This document shows positions 54,038-63,192 of a stretch of 64,000 bases of DNA, one piece after another. A model generated the notes under the pieces. That model was not told the DNA's origin. It saw only the letters and a list, made by a program, of their open reading frames with translations, and did no database searches. The position numbers and the translations under genes were made by a program. Source of the stretch: Microvirga flocculans ATCC BAA-817 (lineage in GTDB: Bacteria; Pseudomonadota; Alphaproteobacteria; Rhizobiales; Beijerinckiaceae); the NCBI RefSeq assembly GCF_000518665.1, contig NZ_JAEA01000015.1, forward strand, positions 1 to 64,000. The letters are read 5' to 3'. How positions within the stretch are numbered: the first letter of the stretch is position 1; the number at the start of each line of letters is the position of its first letter.

Positions 54038-54579
54038 GCTCAGAGGCGGAGCCGGACCTGCGGGAGGCTCTCCTCGCAGCGGTTCCCGGCCTCCGCGCCT
54101 TTGCCATTTCTCTCGCGGGTCAGGTCGACCGGGCGGACGACCTCGTCCAGGACACTCTCCTGCGGGCCCTGTCCAATCTCCACCGGTTCGAGCAGGGCAC
54201 CAACCTGAACGCCTGGCTTTTCACCATCCTGCGCAATCTCTTCCACTCCGAATACCGCAAGCGCCGCCGGGAGATCGAAGACCCGGACGGCTCCTATGTC
54301 GGGCGCCTGAAGGTTCATCCTGCACAAGGCGTGCATCTCGACTTCGAGGATTTCCGCAGCGCCCTCGCCGAGCTTCCCGACGACCAGCGCGAGGCCCTGC
54401 TCCTGATCGGCGCCTCGGGCTTCTCCTATGAGGAAGCGGCCCAGATCTGCGGCTGCGCCGTCGGCACGATCAAGAGCCGCGTCAATCGGGCTCGCCAGCG
54501 TCTCGCCGGCATGCTGAAGGTCGACGATGTGGAAGATCTCGGCCCGGACAGCATGACGCGAGCGGCGCTGCAGGGATAA
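54034..54579 (+). CDS. ecfG: general stress ECF sigma factor EcfG
   Basis: A 181-residue ECF sigma factor of the EcfG group. Region 2 shows DDLVQDTLLRALSNLHRFEQGTN and region 4 shows LPDDQREALLLIGASGFSYEEAAQICGCAVGTIKSRVNRAR. It directs RNA polymerase to GGAAC-N16/17-CGTT promoters under starvation, heat, osmotic and oxidative stress. It is translationally coupled to nepR by an ATGA overlap. A weak hairpin with TTTTT follows near 54698-54717. Confidence 0.95.
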   Translation: MSSEAEPDLREALLAAVPGLRAFAISLAGQVDRADDLVQDTLLRALSNLHRFEQGTNLNAWLFTILRNLFHSEYRKRRREIEDPDGSYVGRLKVHPAQGVHLDFEDFRSALAELPDDQREALLLIGASGFSYEEAAQICGCAVGTIKSRVNRARQRLAGMLKVDDVEDLGPDSMTRAALQG

Positions 54580-54740
54580 GCGCCTCGAACCGAGAGCCAT
54601 TTCAGGACAATTGGGAACCGGTTTTTGCGTCCGAAATGGCGGCGAGCAAAAACGTGTGCAGCGGCTTGCTATTCTAAGAAAAGGCAACCGGCTCTAAGCC
54701 CGCAGGCTCTTTTTCAAATCCCATTCACCCCACACGAAAA

Positions 54741-54760
54741 CGCCGCCTTGAACGGCGGCG
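54741..54760 (-). terminator. terminator of the DUF1328 gene
   Basis: CGCCGCC and GGCGGCG pair over 7 bp with a TTGAAC loop; on the minus strand TTTT follows. It lies 58 bp beyond the DUF1328 stop. Confidence 0.75.
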
Positions 54761-54817
54761 CTTTAGTTCGGAAACCCGGTATCCCATCGCATCGCACGGG
54801 ACTGAACCGGTTCGGGA

Positions 54818-54991
54818 CTACATGGGGCTTCGCCCACGCAGCAGGCCGATCACGGCGGATATGGCGAACAGGACGATCGCAACGAAGAAGATGAGCTTTG
54901 CAATCTCCACCGCCGTCCCTGCGATGCCGCCGAAGCCGAACAGGGCCGCAACCAGGGCGATAATCAGAAACGTGACTGCCCAACCAAGCAT
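54818..54991 (-). CDS. DUF1328 small membrane protein (YtjA family)
   Basis: A 57-residue protein read directly from the minus strand, with two hydrophobic helices ([20 protein letters not shown] and [20 protein letters not shown]) linked by [10 protein letters not shown]. This is the DUF1328/YtjA family of small inner-membrane proteins found next to stress genes. An exact EcfG promoter with a 17-bp spacer lies 50 bp upstream, so it belongs to the stress regulon. Confidence 0.92.
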   Translation of the reverse strand: MLGWAVTFLIIALVAALFGFGGIAGTAVEIAKLIFFVAIVLFAISAVIGLLRGRSPM

Positions 54992-55041
54992 GGTGTTACC
55001 TCGCTAACTTGATAATCGGCTACAGCCGACGATGCACGAAC

Positions 55042-55067
55042 AACGCCAAGCGCGACTATAAGGTTCC
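55042..55067 (-). promoter_or_regulatory. EcfG promoter of the DUF1328 gene
   Basis: Minus strand GGAAC (55067-55063), 17 bp, CGTT (55045-55042). Confidence 0.82.
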
Positions 55068-55135
55068 GGCTGCGAAGCGGGATCGATCATGTTCATCGCC
55101 CGTTCAAAAGTATTCCCTAAGGCTTTTCACCGCAT

Positions 55136-55160
55136 GGAACCCGCCCTTCGCCCGGACGTT
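55136..55160 (+). promoter_or_regulatory. EcfG promoter of the 67-residue membrane protein gene
   Basis: GGAAC (55136-55140), 16 bp, CGTT (55157-55160), exact; the ATG is 27 bp downstream. Confidence 0.88.
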
Positions 55161-55187
55161 TTTCAAAACACTTGGGAGTGATGGTCA

Positions 55188-55391
55188 ATGACCCGTTCAG
55201 TTGCCCTTCGTACCTTTTTCATCTTTGCTCTTGTTACTATGCTTGCCGCAATCGTGGGCGTAACCTCGGCAGTCGAGATCGCAGAAGTACTTTTCCTGAT
55301 CGGAGGAGCGCTCTCGGTCGTCATGCTTTTCTTTATCGCGACGATGCCGAGACACAGTCTCGTTCCGGTGCGCGTCAAACGGCGGCGCTGA
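55188..55391 (+). CDS. small two-helix membrane protein under EcfG control
   Basis: A 67-residue protein with two hydrophobic helices (about residues 8-30 and 32-52) and a basic tail (VRVKRRR). I do not recognise the family. It is supported by an exact EcfG promoter just upstream and a GGGAG ribosome site. A larger overlapping frame here is a shadow. A long hairpin ends the transcript. It is probably another stress-membrane protein like the DUF1328 neighbour. Confidence 0.8.
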   Translation: MTRSVALRTFFIFALVTMLAAIVGVTSAVEIAEVLFLIGGALSVVMLFFIATMPRHSLVPVRVKRRR

Positions 55392-55418
55392 CGATCATCA
55401 TTCTCCATAATCCTTCGT

Positions 55419-55450
55419 GCAAAGGGCGACTCTATTGAGCCGCCCTTTGC
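55419..55450. terminator. long hairpin between convergent genes
   Basis: GCAAAGGGCG and CGCCCTTTGC form a perfect 10-bp stem, extended by three more pairs after one mismatch. It lies between the convergent 67-residue protein gene and the SDR gene and may serve both. Confidence 0.7.
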
Positions 55451-55454
55451 ATCT

Positions 55455-56315
55455 TCAGGCCTCCGTCGGATCGCCACCATTCGGATGCAGGACCGAGCCG
55501 GTGACATAAGAGGAATCCTCGCAGGCCAGGAACAGGTAGGACGGAGCCACTTCGTTCGGCTGTCCCGGTCGCTTCATCGGCGTATCGGCTCCGAACCGCT
55601 TTACTTTTTCAGCAGGAAAGGTCGAGGGGATCAAAGGCGTCCAGATGGGCCCGGGCGCGACGCCGTTGACCCGGACCCCATCCCCCGCGAGTTTCTGTGC
55701 CAGCGAGCGCGTGAAGGCGACGATGGCGCCCTTGGTGGCGCTGTAATCGAGAAGCTCCGCGCTGCCGCGATAGGCGGTCACCGATGCGGTGTTGACGATC
55801 GCCGCGCCCTTCCTGAGATGCGGCATCGCCGCCTGAACCATGTAGAAGTAGCCGTAAATATTGGTGCGAAAGGTGCTCTCGATCTGATCAGGCGTGATTT
55901 CGGCGATGTCCTTCTTCGGATGCTGCTCGGCAGCGTTGTTGACGAGCACGTCGAGCTTGCCGAACCGTTGGATCACCTGCGCGACCGCCGCACGGCAGAA
56001 GCCGGGATCGCCGACATCCCCGGAAAAAAGCAGGCACGACCGTCCTTCCCGTTCGACGAGCCGCTTCGTCTCCTGCGCATCCTCAGTCTCGTTCAGATAG
56101 AGGATCGCAAGATCGGCCCCTTCGCGCGCGAAAAGAACGGCGACAGCGCGCCCGATCCCGCTATCGCCACCGGTAATGAGGGCGACCTTTCCTTGCAGCC
56201 GGCCGCTGCCGGGATAACGGGGCTCGTAATCGGGCCGCGGCGTCATCTCGGCTTCATGGCCGGGCTGCCGCGCCTGAACCTGCGGCGGCAGAGTCTGCTT
56301 CTGGTCGGAGTTCAT
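55455..56315 (-). CDS. general-stress short-chain dehydrogenase (YghA/YdaD type)
   Basis: A 286-residue SDR with an N-terminal extension (about residues 1-40, Pro/Gln-rich) typical of YghA/YdaD-like general stress dehydrogenases. Cofactor motif TGGDSGIGRAV, NNAAEQHP, TASVTAYRGS and YSATKGAIVAF are visible. The substrate is unknown. The chosen ATG gives MNSDQKQ; 22 extra codons upstream are open. It has an exact EcfG promoter whose -10 overlaps the terminator of the upstream permease. Confidence 0.88.
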   Translation of the reverse strand: MNSDQKQTLPPQVQARQPGHEAEMTPRPDYEPRYPGSGRLQGKVALITGGDSGIGRAVAVLFAREGADLAILYLNETEDAQETKRLVEREGRSCLLFSGDVGDPGFCRAAVAQVIQRFGKLDVLVNNAAEQHPKKDIAEITPDQIESTFRTNIYGYFYMVQAAMPHLRKGAAIVNTASVTAYRGSAELLDYSATKGAIVAFTRSLAQKLAGDGVRVNGVAPGPIWTPLIPSTFPAEKVKRFGADTPMKRPGQPNEVAPSYLFLACEDSSYVTGSVLHPNGGDPTEA

Positions 56316-56387
56316 GCGGTGCCATCCCTTGAACGAAAAGGATGCAGGCTCCGCTAGGCCTCGATGAGAGAGGCCGGACAAAGACGA

Positions 56388-56414
56388 AGCCCGCGTTGAG
56401 GCTCAACGCGGGCT
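56388..56414 (-). terminator. terminator-like hairpin after the permease gene
   Basis: AGCCCGCGTTGAG and CTCAACGCGGGCT form a long inverted repeat 33 bp beyond the permease stop. A short T-rich stretch follows on the minus strand. Confidence 0.7.
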
Positions 56415-56429
56415 CGGAACGCGTGTTCC
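56405..56429 (-). promoter_or_regulatory. EcfG promoter of the SDR gene
   Basis: Minus strand GGAAC (56429-56425), 16 bp, CGTT (56408-56405), exact. Its -10 lies inside the stem of the permease terminator; the ATG is 90 bp downstream. Confidence 0.78.
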
Positions 56430-56446
56430 TGAGGAGATCGTAAGAA

Positions 56447-57778
56447 CTACTCAGCCGCCTGCGGACGTTCCGCCGGGAGCGGCGCAACCCTCAGGACATG
56501 ATAGAGGATGATCGCCCCGAAGGTGGCGGTGCCGATGCCGTCCAGGGTGAAGCCCGCGACGTTCAGCTTGAAGTTACCGGCGCCCAGGATGACCGCCACC
56601 GCGACGGTGATCAGATTGCGCGGGTTCGCGAAATCGACCTTGTTCTCCACCCAGATCCTTCCGGCCGTAGCGGCGATGAGGCCGAACACCACGATCGAGA
56701 GGCCGCCGAGCACCGGAGCCGGAATGGTGCCGATGAAGGCCCCGAATTTCGGCGACAGTCCGAGCAGCAGGGCAAAGCCCGCCGCGATGATGAAGACCAG
56801 GGTCGAGTAGATGCGGGTCACGGCCATGACGCCCATATTCTCCGCGTAAGTCGTCATGCCCGTGCCGCCGGCGGCGCCGGACAGCATGGTGGCGAGGCCG
56901 TCGCCCATGAAGGCGCGCCCGATATAGGGATCGAGGTTGCGGCCCGTCATGGCGCCGATGGCCTTGATGTGCCCGAGGTTCTCGGCCACGAGGATCACCG
57001 CCACGGGCGCGATGAGGCTGATCGCGCGCGCATCGAAGACCGGGCTCTGGAAGGTCGGCATGCCGAACCACGCCGCTTGTCCGATCTTCGCGAAGTCGAT
57101 GGGCTGCCCGTATCCGAGGATGTTCGCGCAGACGTAATAGATCAGATAGCCCATGGCGCCGCCGATCAGCACCGGCAGGCGACGCCACATGCCCGGCGCG
57201 TAAACCGCCACCAGGCCCACGGCCACGACGGTGGCCAGCGCGGTCCAGCGGGCGAAATCGCTGCCGTTCGGGTTGTCGGGCGTGACGCCGGAGGCGCTGT
57301 TGATCGCGATGGGCGCGAGCACGAGGCCGATGGCCGCGACGATGGCGCCGGTCACGACCGGGGGCATGAGACGCTCGATCCAGCGGTGGCCGGCCAACTG
57401 GACCACGAGGCCGATCAGGAAATAAAGCGCGCCGGCTGCGATGATGCCGCCGAGTGCCAGGGGAATGTTCGGGTTGGGGCTGCCCACGCTTGCGCCCGTG
57501 GCGACGAGCACGGGACCGATGAACGCGAAGCTCGAACCGAGATAGCTCGGCACGCGGCCTCCGACGACCAGGAAGAAGATCAGCGTCGCGAGGCCGGAGA
57601 ACAGGATCGAGACATTCGGATCGAAGCCCATCAGGATGGGGGCGAGCACGGTCGCACCGAACATGGCGACCACATGCTGCAGGCCCACGACCACCATCTG
57701 GCCGGTCGGCAGCCGCTCATCCGGCATGACGACGCCTTCGGTCTTCAAACTCCATCGCGGCAAGAAACTGTCGGTCAT
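56447..57778 (-). CDS. NCS2 uracil/pyrimidine permease (UraA/RutG-like)
   Basis: A 443-residue transporter of the nucleobase/ascorbate family with 12-14 membrane segments. The segment VAENLGHIKAIGAMTGRNLDP and the GTGMTTYAENMGVMAVTRIYS region are very close to those of RutG/UraA uracil:proton symporters, including the substrate-binding Glu of AENLG. It imports uracil or a related base. GGGGGAG precedes the ATG at good distance. No pyrimidine catabolic (rut) genes are next to it. Confidence 0.9.
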   Translation of the reverse strand: MTDSFLPRWSLKTEGVVMPDERLPTGQMVVVGLQHVVAMFGATVLAPILMGFDPNVSILFSGLATLIFFLVVGGRVPSYLGSSFAFIGPVLVATGASVGSPNPNIPLALGGIIAAGALYFLIGLVVQLAGHRWIERLMPPVVTGAIVAAIGLVLAPIAINSASGVTPDNPNGSDFARWTALATVVAVGLVAVYAPGMWRRLPVLIGGAMGYLIYYVCANILGYGQPIDFAKIGQAAWFGMPTFQSPVFDARAISLIAPVAVILVAENLGHIKAIGAMTGRNLDPYIGRAFMGDGLATMLSGAAGGTGMTTYAENMGVMAVTRIYSTLVFIIAAGFALLLGLSPKFGAFIGTIPAPVLGGLSIVVFGLIAATAGRIWVENKVDFANPRNLITVAVAVILGAGNFKLNVAGFTLDGIGTATFGAIILYHVLRVAPLPAERPQAAE

Positions 57779-57940
57779 GACGACTCCCCCAAGTTATGAC
57801 ACCTGGGACTGCACCGTAGCCCCGCAGGTACGGGAATGGCTAGGCCGGCTAAGCACTTATTAACCGGCGTAAGAGCCCCGATTCTGGACAAGTGCCCTTT
57901 CCATGGCCACATCCTATCGTTCACAACCCAGGGGGGAGCG

Positions 57941-58960
57941 ATGCGCAAGAACCATAGCGTACCGGAAGGCGTGGTGCACAATCTGCAGATCGACAGCCAG
58001 TGCCTGCGGGGCAACCGCCTCGGCGATCCGTCCCGAAGACGGATCGATGTCTATGTCCCTGCCGGACATGACGGCCGAGGCTTGCCCCTTCTTGTCGATC
58101 TCGTCGGCTATACGGCCGGTGGGCCGGCCCACACCAACTGGAAGAATTACGGCGAGAATGTCCCCGAACGGCTCGACCGCCTGATCGGAACGGGAGCGAT
58201 GCCGCCGGTCGTGGTGGCGTTTCCCGACTGCTTCACTCGCCTCGGCGGGAACCAGTATGTCGACAGCGCGGCCATGGGTCCGTGGGAAACCTTCCTCATC
58301 CGCGAGATGCTGCCCTTCGTCGAGGAGCGCTTCGGCTGCGGGGGCGACGGACGCCGCGGCGTCTTCGGCAAGAGTTCGGGCGGCTACGGCGCCATGGTCC
58401 ATGCCCTCAGGCATGGCGGCTCGGTCTGGTCGGCGGCTGCGTCCCACTCGGGCGATGTGGGCTTCGAATATCTCTACCATCTCGGGGAATTCACCGGAGC
58501 CCTGCGCCACCTCGTGGATCACAACATGTCCATCGAAGCCTTCCTGCGCAAGTTCGAGGCGGGCCCTAAGGCGAAGGACAAGGACTGGCATGTGCTGATG
58601 CTCCTCGCCCAGGCCGCGAGCTTCGACCCCGACCCGAGCCAGTTCTGCGGCATCCGCCTGCCGGTGGACCTTCAGACCTGCGAGATCATCGAGGAGCGCT
58701 GGGCCAACTGGCTGCGCTGGGACCCGCTGCGCATGGCCGACGACCTGTCATGCCAGGACAACCTGCGTAAGCTGAAGGCCTTCTACATGGATTGCGGAGA
58801 CATCGACCAGTACAACATGGTCTACGGCTCGCGGATCATGCATCGCAAGCTCGAGCAGGCTGGAATCCCGCACACCTACGAGGAGTTCCACGACGACCAT
58901 TCCTCGGTCGATTACCGCATGGATGTCAGCCTTCCGCTTTTGGCAAAGGCGCTCGCATAA
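57941..58960 (+). CDS. alpha/beta hydrolase, putative esterase (PF00756 type)
   Basis: A 339-residue esterase-family protein. The nucleophile elbow reads FGKSSGGYGAM near residue 150 and the terminal His lies in HDDHSSVDYRMD. The PDCFTRLGGNQYVDS segment resembles enterochelin/S-formylglutathione esterases. No signal peptide is seen with the chosen start, which has GGGGGGAG at ideal spacing; the frame is open for 35 more codons upstream. The substrate is unknown. Confidence 0.85.
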   Translation: MRKNHSVPEGVVHNLQIDSQCLRGNRLGDPSRRRIDVYVPAGHDGRGLPLLVDLVGYTAGGPAHTNWKNYGENVPERLDRLIGTGAMPPVVVAFPDCFTRLGGNQYVDSAAMGPWETFLIREMLPFVEERFGCGGDGRRGVFGKSSGGYGAMVHALRHGGSVWSAAASHSGDVGFEYLYHLGEFTGALRHLVDHNMSIEAFLRKFEAGPKAKDKDWHVLMLLAQAASFDPDPSQFCGIRLPVDLQTCEIIEERWANWLRWDPLRMADDLSCQDNLRKLKAFYMDCGDIDQYNMVYGSRIMHRKLEQAGIPHTYEEFHDDHSSVDYRMDVSLPLLAKALA

Positions 58961-59047
58961 AGCTCTTCGGCAAAGTGGATCCGGTTCACCGTAAGGCAAA
59001 GAAAGGAGCCGGCTCCAAGCAGGGGGAAGCAATTCCAGGATGCGAGG

Positions 59048-59995
59048 TCACGCGCCGCCGGGCTCGTCCTCGGTCGGCAACTCGCAATGGTTGTGGATAT
59101 GGGTGGCGGCCAAGGCGGCATGGCCCATGCCCACGACGATCTGATCGAGCCCCCGCACGATGTCGCCTGCCGCATAGAGGCCCTTGACGCTCGTCTGACA
59201 ATGGCTGTCGACGAGCAGGCAGCCGGAAGGATCGTGCGCGGCGCCCAGGGAAATGGCGAGATCCGAGCGGTATTTGAGGCCGAGCGCCGAATAGAGCACG
59301 TCGAAACGGTGCTCCTTGCCCGCCACGTTCACGGCGCAGATGCGGTCGTTCTCCAGATCGAGAGACTCGATGGGGGCCTCGACCACCTCGATCCCGTGCT
59401 CGTCGAGCCTTGCCCGCTGCCCGGCATCGAGCTCCAGATGCTGACCCAAGGTCAAAAGCGTCACATCGTCGGAATAGGTCCGGGCGATGAAGACCGCCTC
59501 CCCTATGCCGTGAGCGCCATAGGCGATGACGGCGATCCTTCGGTCCCTGGACTCGTAGCCGTCGCAGATCGGGCAATAGCGGACGAGGCCGCGCTGCACG
59601 GCATTCGGCACATCGGGCAGGTCCGGCTCGATATCGACGGCCCCCGTCGCCAGCACCACGCGGCGGGCAGCAACCTCGCTTACGCGGCCGTCCTCGCCCT
59701 CCACTACGGCCATGAAGCCCTCGGGCCCTTTGCGGAGTCCCGTGACGGTGCCGGGCACGATGCAATCGCCATACTGCGCGAGATTGGCGCGGGCGCGGGC
59801 GAGAATTTCGGGCCCGGAGATTCCTTGCGCGAAGACTGGGATGTTATGGCTGGTCGGAATCCAGGCCGCCCGAGGGCTGCCGCTGTCCACCACGAGGAAG
59901 CGGCGCTTGAACCGGGCCAGATACAACCCCGTCGTCAGCCCTGCCGGTCCTCCCCCCACGATCAGGCAATCCAACCGATCATCCCGCTCCCGCAT
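59048..59995 (-). CDS. thioredoxin-reductase-like FAD/NAD(P) oxidoreductase
   Basis: A 315-residue flavoprotein of the thioredoxin reductase family. FAD motif GGGPAGLTTGLYLAR, redox centre YCPICDGYE, and the second FAD segment GLYAAGDIVRGLDQIVVGMGHAA are visible. The NAD(P) site reads AYGAHGIGEA, lacking the normal GxGxxG, so cofactor use may differ. No thioredoxin gene is adjacent; it may serve another acceptor such as a small disulphide protein. A GGAGG ribosome site precedes the ATG. Confidence 0.85.
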   Translation of the reverse strand: MRERDDRLDCLIVGGGPAGLTTGLYLARFKRRFLVVDSGSPRAAWIPTSHNIPVFAQGISGPEILARARANLAQYGDCIVPGTVTGLRKGPEGFMAVVEGEDGRVSEVAARRVVLATGAVDIEPDLPDVPNAVQRGLVRYCPICDGYESRDRRIAVIAYGAHGIGEAVFIARTYSDDVTLLTLGQHLELDAGQRARLDEHGIEVVEAPIESLDLENDRICAVNVAGKEHRFDVLYSALGLKYRSDLAISLGAAHDPSGCLLVDSHCQTSVKGLYAAGDIVRGLDQIVVGMGHAALAATHIHNHCELPTEDEPGGA

Positions 59996-61020
59996 CCCTC
60001 ACCGCTCCTCCCGACAGGCTCCAGGAAGCTCAACACGCGAGGGCGGGAAAAGATCGATTTGAAGGCGTAGGGTTACTCAAACGGCTACGAGCCGAATAAA
60101 CTATCACTTATTATGGTCTGAGACGCGTAGCTTACGGCCTGTCGCAGCATAATAAGGACCAAGGCCATTCTGCGAGAACGTCAGATGTCCGCTCGACGTC
60201 GCGCACAGACGTCAATAGCAAATCGCCAACACAAATGCTCGCTCTACCACCCATCGGCGGTGCACTGGCACATAACTACACCTGCCGATAAATGCAGCAC
60301 ACGGCAGAGCGTTGGGAATCCGCATCAAGACGCACAAGTTTTTTTGATGAAGCGCAGGCCGTTGGACGCCTTGCTTAGAGAGTGATCACGCTGGCCCGCC
60401 TCTTCGGGCGGAGGGGTCCGATACAGCGCCTACTCATCAGAAACATCAAAGTGATAAGCTTTGCGCGCTCAGGTCTCCTCGCCCTAATAGCCATGGCATC
60501 AAGCGGATCATAACGGCCTCTCGCATCAAGCCAACGATGTCGATTCCGCCGATTACCTCGAAATCTTTGAAGAGCTACCCGATAAATAGATACCCAGTTA
60601 TGACGAAGAAGATACTTACACCAAGGTACATGCTTAGCAGCGCCAAGGGGCCCGATATAATGCAAAAGCACAGCACTGTAACAGCATAGAGGCACTGAAA
60701 TTTAGTAAAACTCTAACACGTGCGATGGATAACGACCTAATTACAAAGCTTAGCTATGAAATCTCGTAATCAAAGCTCCCTCTTTCAAGGCAAGCTTAAG
60801 CGGTCATCCACTTATGCTGCCTTGAACGGAGCAGACTTACGCTAAGCCGCAGCTCCTCTCTCAGACCGACGCAAGAGTTATAATCATTACCGTCAAACTT
60901 TCCGCAGCCCAAAAGCGATGTTTTCAGCGGAAATTCATTAGGATATTTTGTCACGCTAGGTTGCCTTTCAACTTGCCTGCAGCTAACGCACTATTGGGTA
61001 AAAGCATTCAAGCAGACATA
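59996..61020. other. low-GC intergenic region without a convincing gene
   Basis: About 1 kb with a base composition clearly poorer in G+C than the rest of the window. A 106-codon minus frame at 60375-60695 lacks a ribosome site and normal residue composition. An 8-bp inverted repeat (TTATTATG at 60108-60115, CATAATAA at 60148-60155) is the only structure noted. It may hold the promoter of the downstream glycosyltransferase and remnants of transferred DNA. Confidence 0.6.
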
Positions 61021-63192
61021 ATGCGGACCGTTCTCAAATCTGCCTTTTCTCTTATTCCTCAACCAGTTAAAGTGTTTCTGGGAACCCTTATATCGCGAGC
61101 AACAGTCCGGGCTGCATCCGAGCCGCGTCCAGCGATGCCCAAGCCCCCCCAAACCAGCAAGCCCTCTCGGGAGGGCGACTCTCAACAGTCTCTACGCGAA
61201 CAACCCGCTAAGCAGCTTTTCGATGCTGCCTGGTATGTCGCTCGATATCCTGGCTCTCCAAGTGCACCTGATGAAGCCTACCGTGATTTTCTCGATACGG
61301 GCATGAAAAAAGGTCACTTTCCGAACCCGTCCTTCGAGAATTTCCGCCGCCCTTCGCGAGCGCGGATTCCTCAAGAACACCTCTACCGCGTCACGGCTTC
61401 CCCTATCCTTTGCCGCGTGCCTCCCATACAGTATCTAGCCCCATATCAAATCAAGACGCGCCTCCATAAACTTTATAACACTTTCGACGAGTATCTCCAG
61501 CGAGCGATGCTCGCGCCTGATGCTATCGGCCCAGAATTGTGGGAGAGCGACCTGCGGATCGTCGCCTACATGGATAACAGCAAAAAAAAGCTGGCGAGTG
61601 ACTTCGCTACGATTCCACAAGAGACGTTGATCAGCATCATCATGCCCACGCGCAATCGTGCTGCGATCATTGCAGATGCGATCGTCTCGGTCCTCATGCA
61701 ATCCTATGAGAATTGGGAACTGCTTGTTATCGACGACGCAAGCGACGATCAGAGCACCGAAACCGTCGTGAAGCAGTTCGACGATGCACGGATCAAGTAT
61801 TTTCGGCTTTCCGCGCAGGCCGGGCGAAGCGAGGCGCGAAATGCCGGACTTCAGCGCTCTTCAGGTCGTGTCATCTGCTACCTCGACGATGATGATCAAT
61901 GGGACCCCGACTGCCTTCTCATTCTCCTGAATCAGATGCGTTCCCAAGGCACGCGTATGGCTTATGCTGCGCATGTTATGTGGGAAAAGTTCGATCCCGA
62001 TGCCCGTCTGGGCCAGGCTTTCAGGGGAGTACGGTTCGCACCTTTCAATCGAAGTCTTCTTGAGAATACGAACTATATCTCACTGATTACTCTCATTCAC
62101 GACCGAAGCCTTATAGAGGACGTAGGATGCTTCGACACATCACTGAAGCGTCATGAAGACTGGGATTTCGTCCTGAGAATGACGGAAGTCGGACGTCCCA
62201 TCGCTATACCCTGCCTGTTGAGTCATTCATTTCATGCGAAAGCTCACGAAGCGGATGGGGCAACCGGGGAGGATGCGGGGCTAAAGGAGGCTCAAGCAAA
62301 GCTTATCGGGAGGTCGGATTGGTCGCTCCCGTTTACGACATTGGACCGGGCGGAGCATTTGGCTTTCTCTCTACCCCGCAAAGCTTGGGCATTACGTCAG
62401 AAGAAACTTTCGACCTTACCTGTCGAGCCGGTTCAAATCGTTATCCCTAACTACGAATCCGTTCCGGAGCTCAAGATGTGCCTGCAATCAATTGCAGAAC
62501 ATACAATGACTCCCTACCAGATCTTGATTATCGACAATGGATCCTCACAGGAGACTTATGCGCAGTTAGAGACTTTGCCAACTTTGTTCGAAAATGTGCG
62601 CGTATTTAAAGAGCACGATAAATCCGGATTCAGCTTCGCCGTGAATCGCGGCCTAGCTGAAGTTATGGATCGAAATGAAAAGATACTCATTCTCAACAAT
62701 GACACTCTCGCCACACCTGGCTGGCTCGATGAGTTGCGCTATGTTCTATTCAAGCACCAGGATGCCGGCATGGCCGTCCCCCGTCAGGTTCTTCCTGCAA
62801 ACAGCAGAATTACCAAAGTTCACATGCCAGCAGCGACGAGCGACCTCGAGTGCGACATAAACCTGTCATTGCACCATAGCAATATTATCGATCTCGACTT
62901 CGATATTGACGACGGCTTGATCGAGGTGACTTACGCACCTCTGTTTTGTAGCCTCGTGCGCCCGGAGTCGATCAGGGCTTCCGGCGGCCTCGATAGCGGC
63001 AATGCCCCGCATTACCGCTCGGATTGGATCTTGTGCGATTTCATTCGTCGACACCTCAACCAACGGATTATCTATACACCACATAGCAAAGTTTATCACC
63101 TTCAGGGGATCGCGACAGAAACCAGAAAGGCATCGGACAGTAGCTTCTTGAGCCAACGTAGCCTCAAGATGCTCCCTCAAGCATCGGACTGA
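61021..63192 (+). CDS. two-domain GT2 glycosyltransferase
   Basis: A 723-residue protein. After a basic N terminus there is a FDAAWYVARYP...GHFPNPSF motif (about residues 65-105) often found at the front of large surface-glycan transferases. Two GT-A domains follow: the first with IIMPTRNRA and DDDDQW (about 205-430), the second with IVIPNYES, DNGSSQETY and LNNDT (about 480-720). It may build or decorate surface polysaccharide or glycoprotein. Codon use and base composition are poorer in G+C than the neighbours, which suggests transfer. I prefer the ATG at 61021 to a TTG at 60961. Confidence 0.85.
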   Translation: MRTVLKSAFSLIPQPVKVFLGTLISRATVRAASEPRPAMPKPPQTSKPSREGDSQQSLREQPAKQLFDAAWYVARYPGSPSAPDEAYRDFLDTGMKKGHFPNPSFENFRRPSRARIPQEHLYRVTASPILCRVPPIQYLAPYQIKTRLHKLYNTFDEYLQRAMLAPDAIGPELWESDLRIVAYMDNSKKKLASDFATIPQETLISIIMPTRNRAAIIADAIVSVLMQSYENWELLVIDDASDDQSTETVVKQFDDARIKYFRLSAQAGRSEARNAGLQRSSGRVICYLDDDDQWDPDCLLILLNQMRSQGTRMAYAAHVMWEKFDPDARLGQAFRGVRFAPFNRSLLENTNYISLITLIHDRSLIEDVGCFDTSLKRHEDWDFVLRMTEVGRPIAIPCLLSHSFHAKAHEADGATGEDAGLKEAQAKLIGRSDWSLPFTTLDRAEHLAFSLPRKAWALRQKKLSTLPVEPVQIVIPNYESVPELKMCLQSIAEHTMTPYQILIIDNGSSQETYAQLETLPTLFENVRVFKEHDKSGFSFAVNRGLAEVMDRNEKILILNNDTLATPGWLDELRYVLFKHQDAGMAVPRQVLPANSRITKVHMPAATSDLECDINLSLHHSNIIDLDFDIDDGLIEVTYAPLFCSLVRPESIRASGGLDSGNAPHYRSDWILCDFIRRHLNQRIIYTPHSKVYHLQGIATETRKASDSSFLSQRSLKMLPQASD

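Noticed and set aside
60375-60695. 106-codon minus-strand frame in the low-GC region
   Set aside because: It has no ribosome site and an Arg/His/Tyr/Trp-heavy composition without motifs; kept only as an uncertain open frame.
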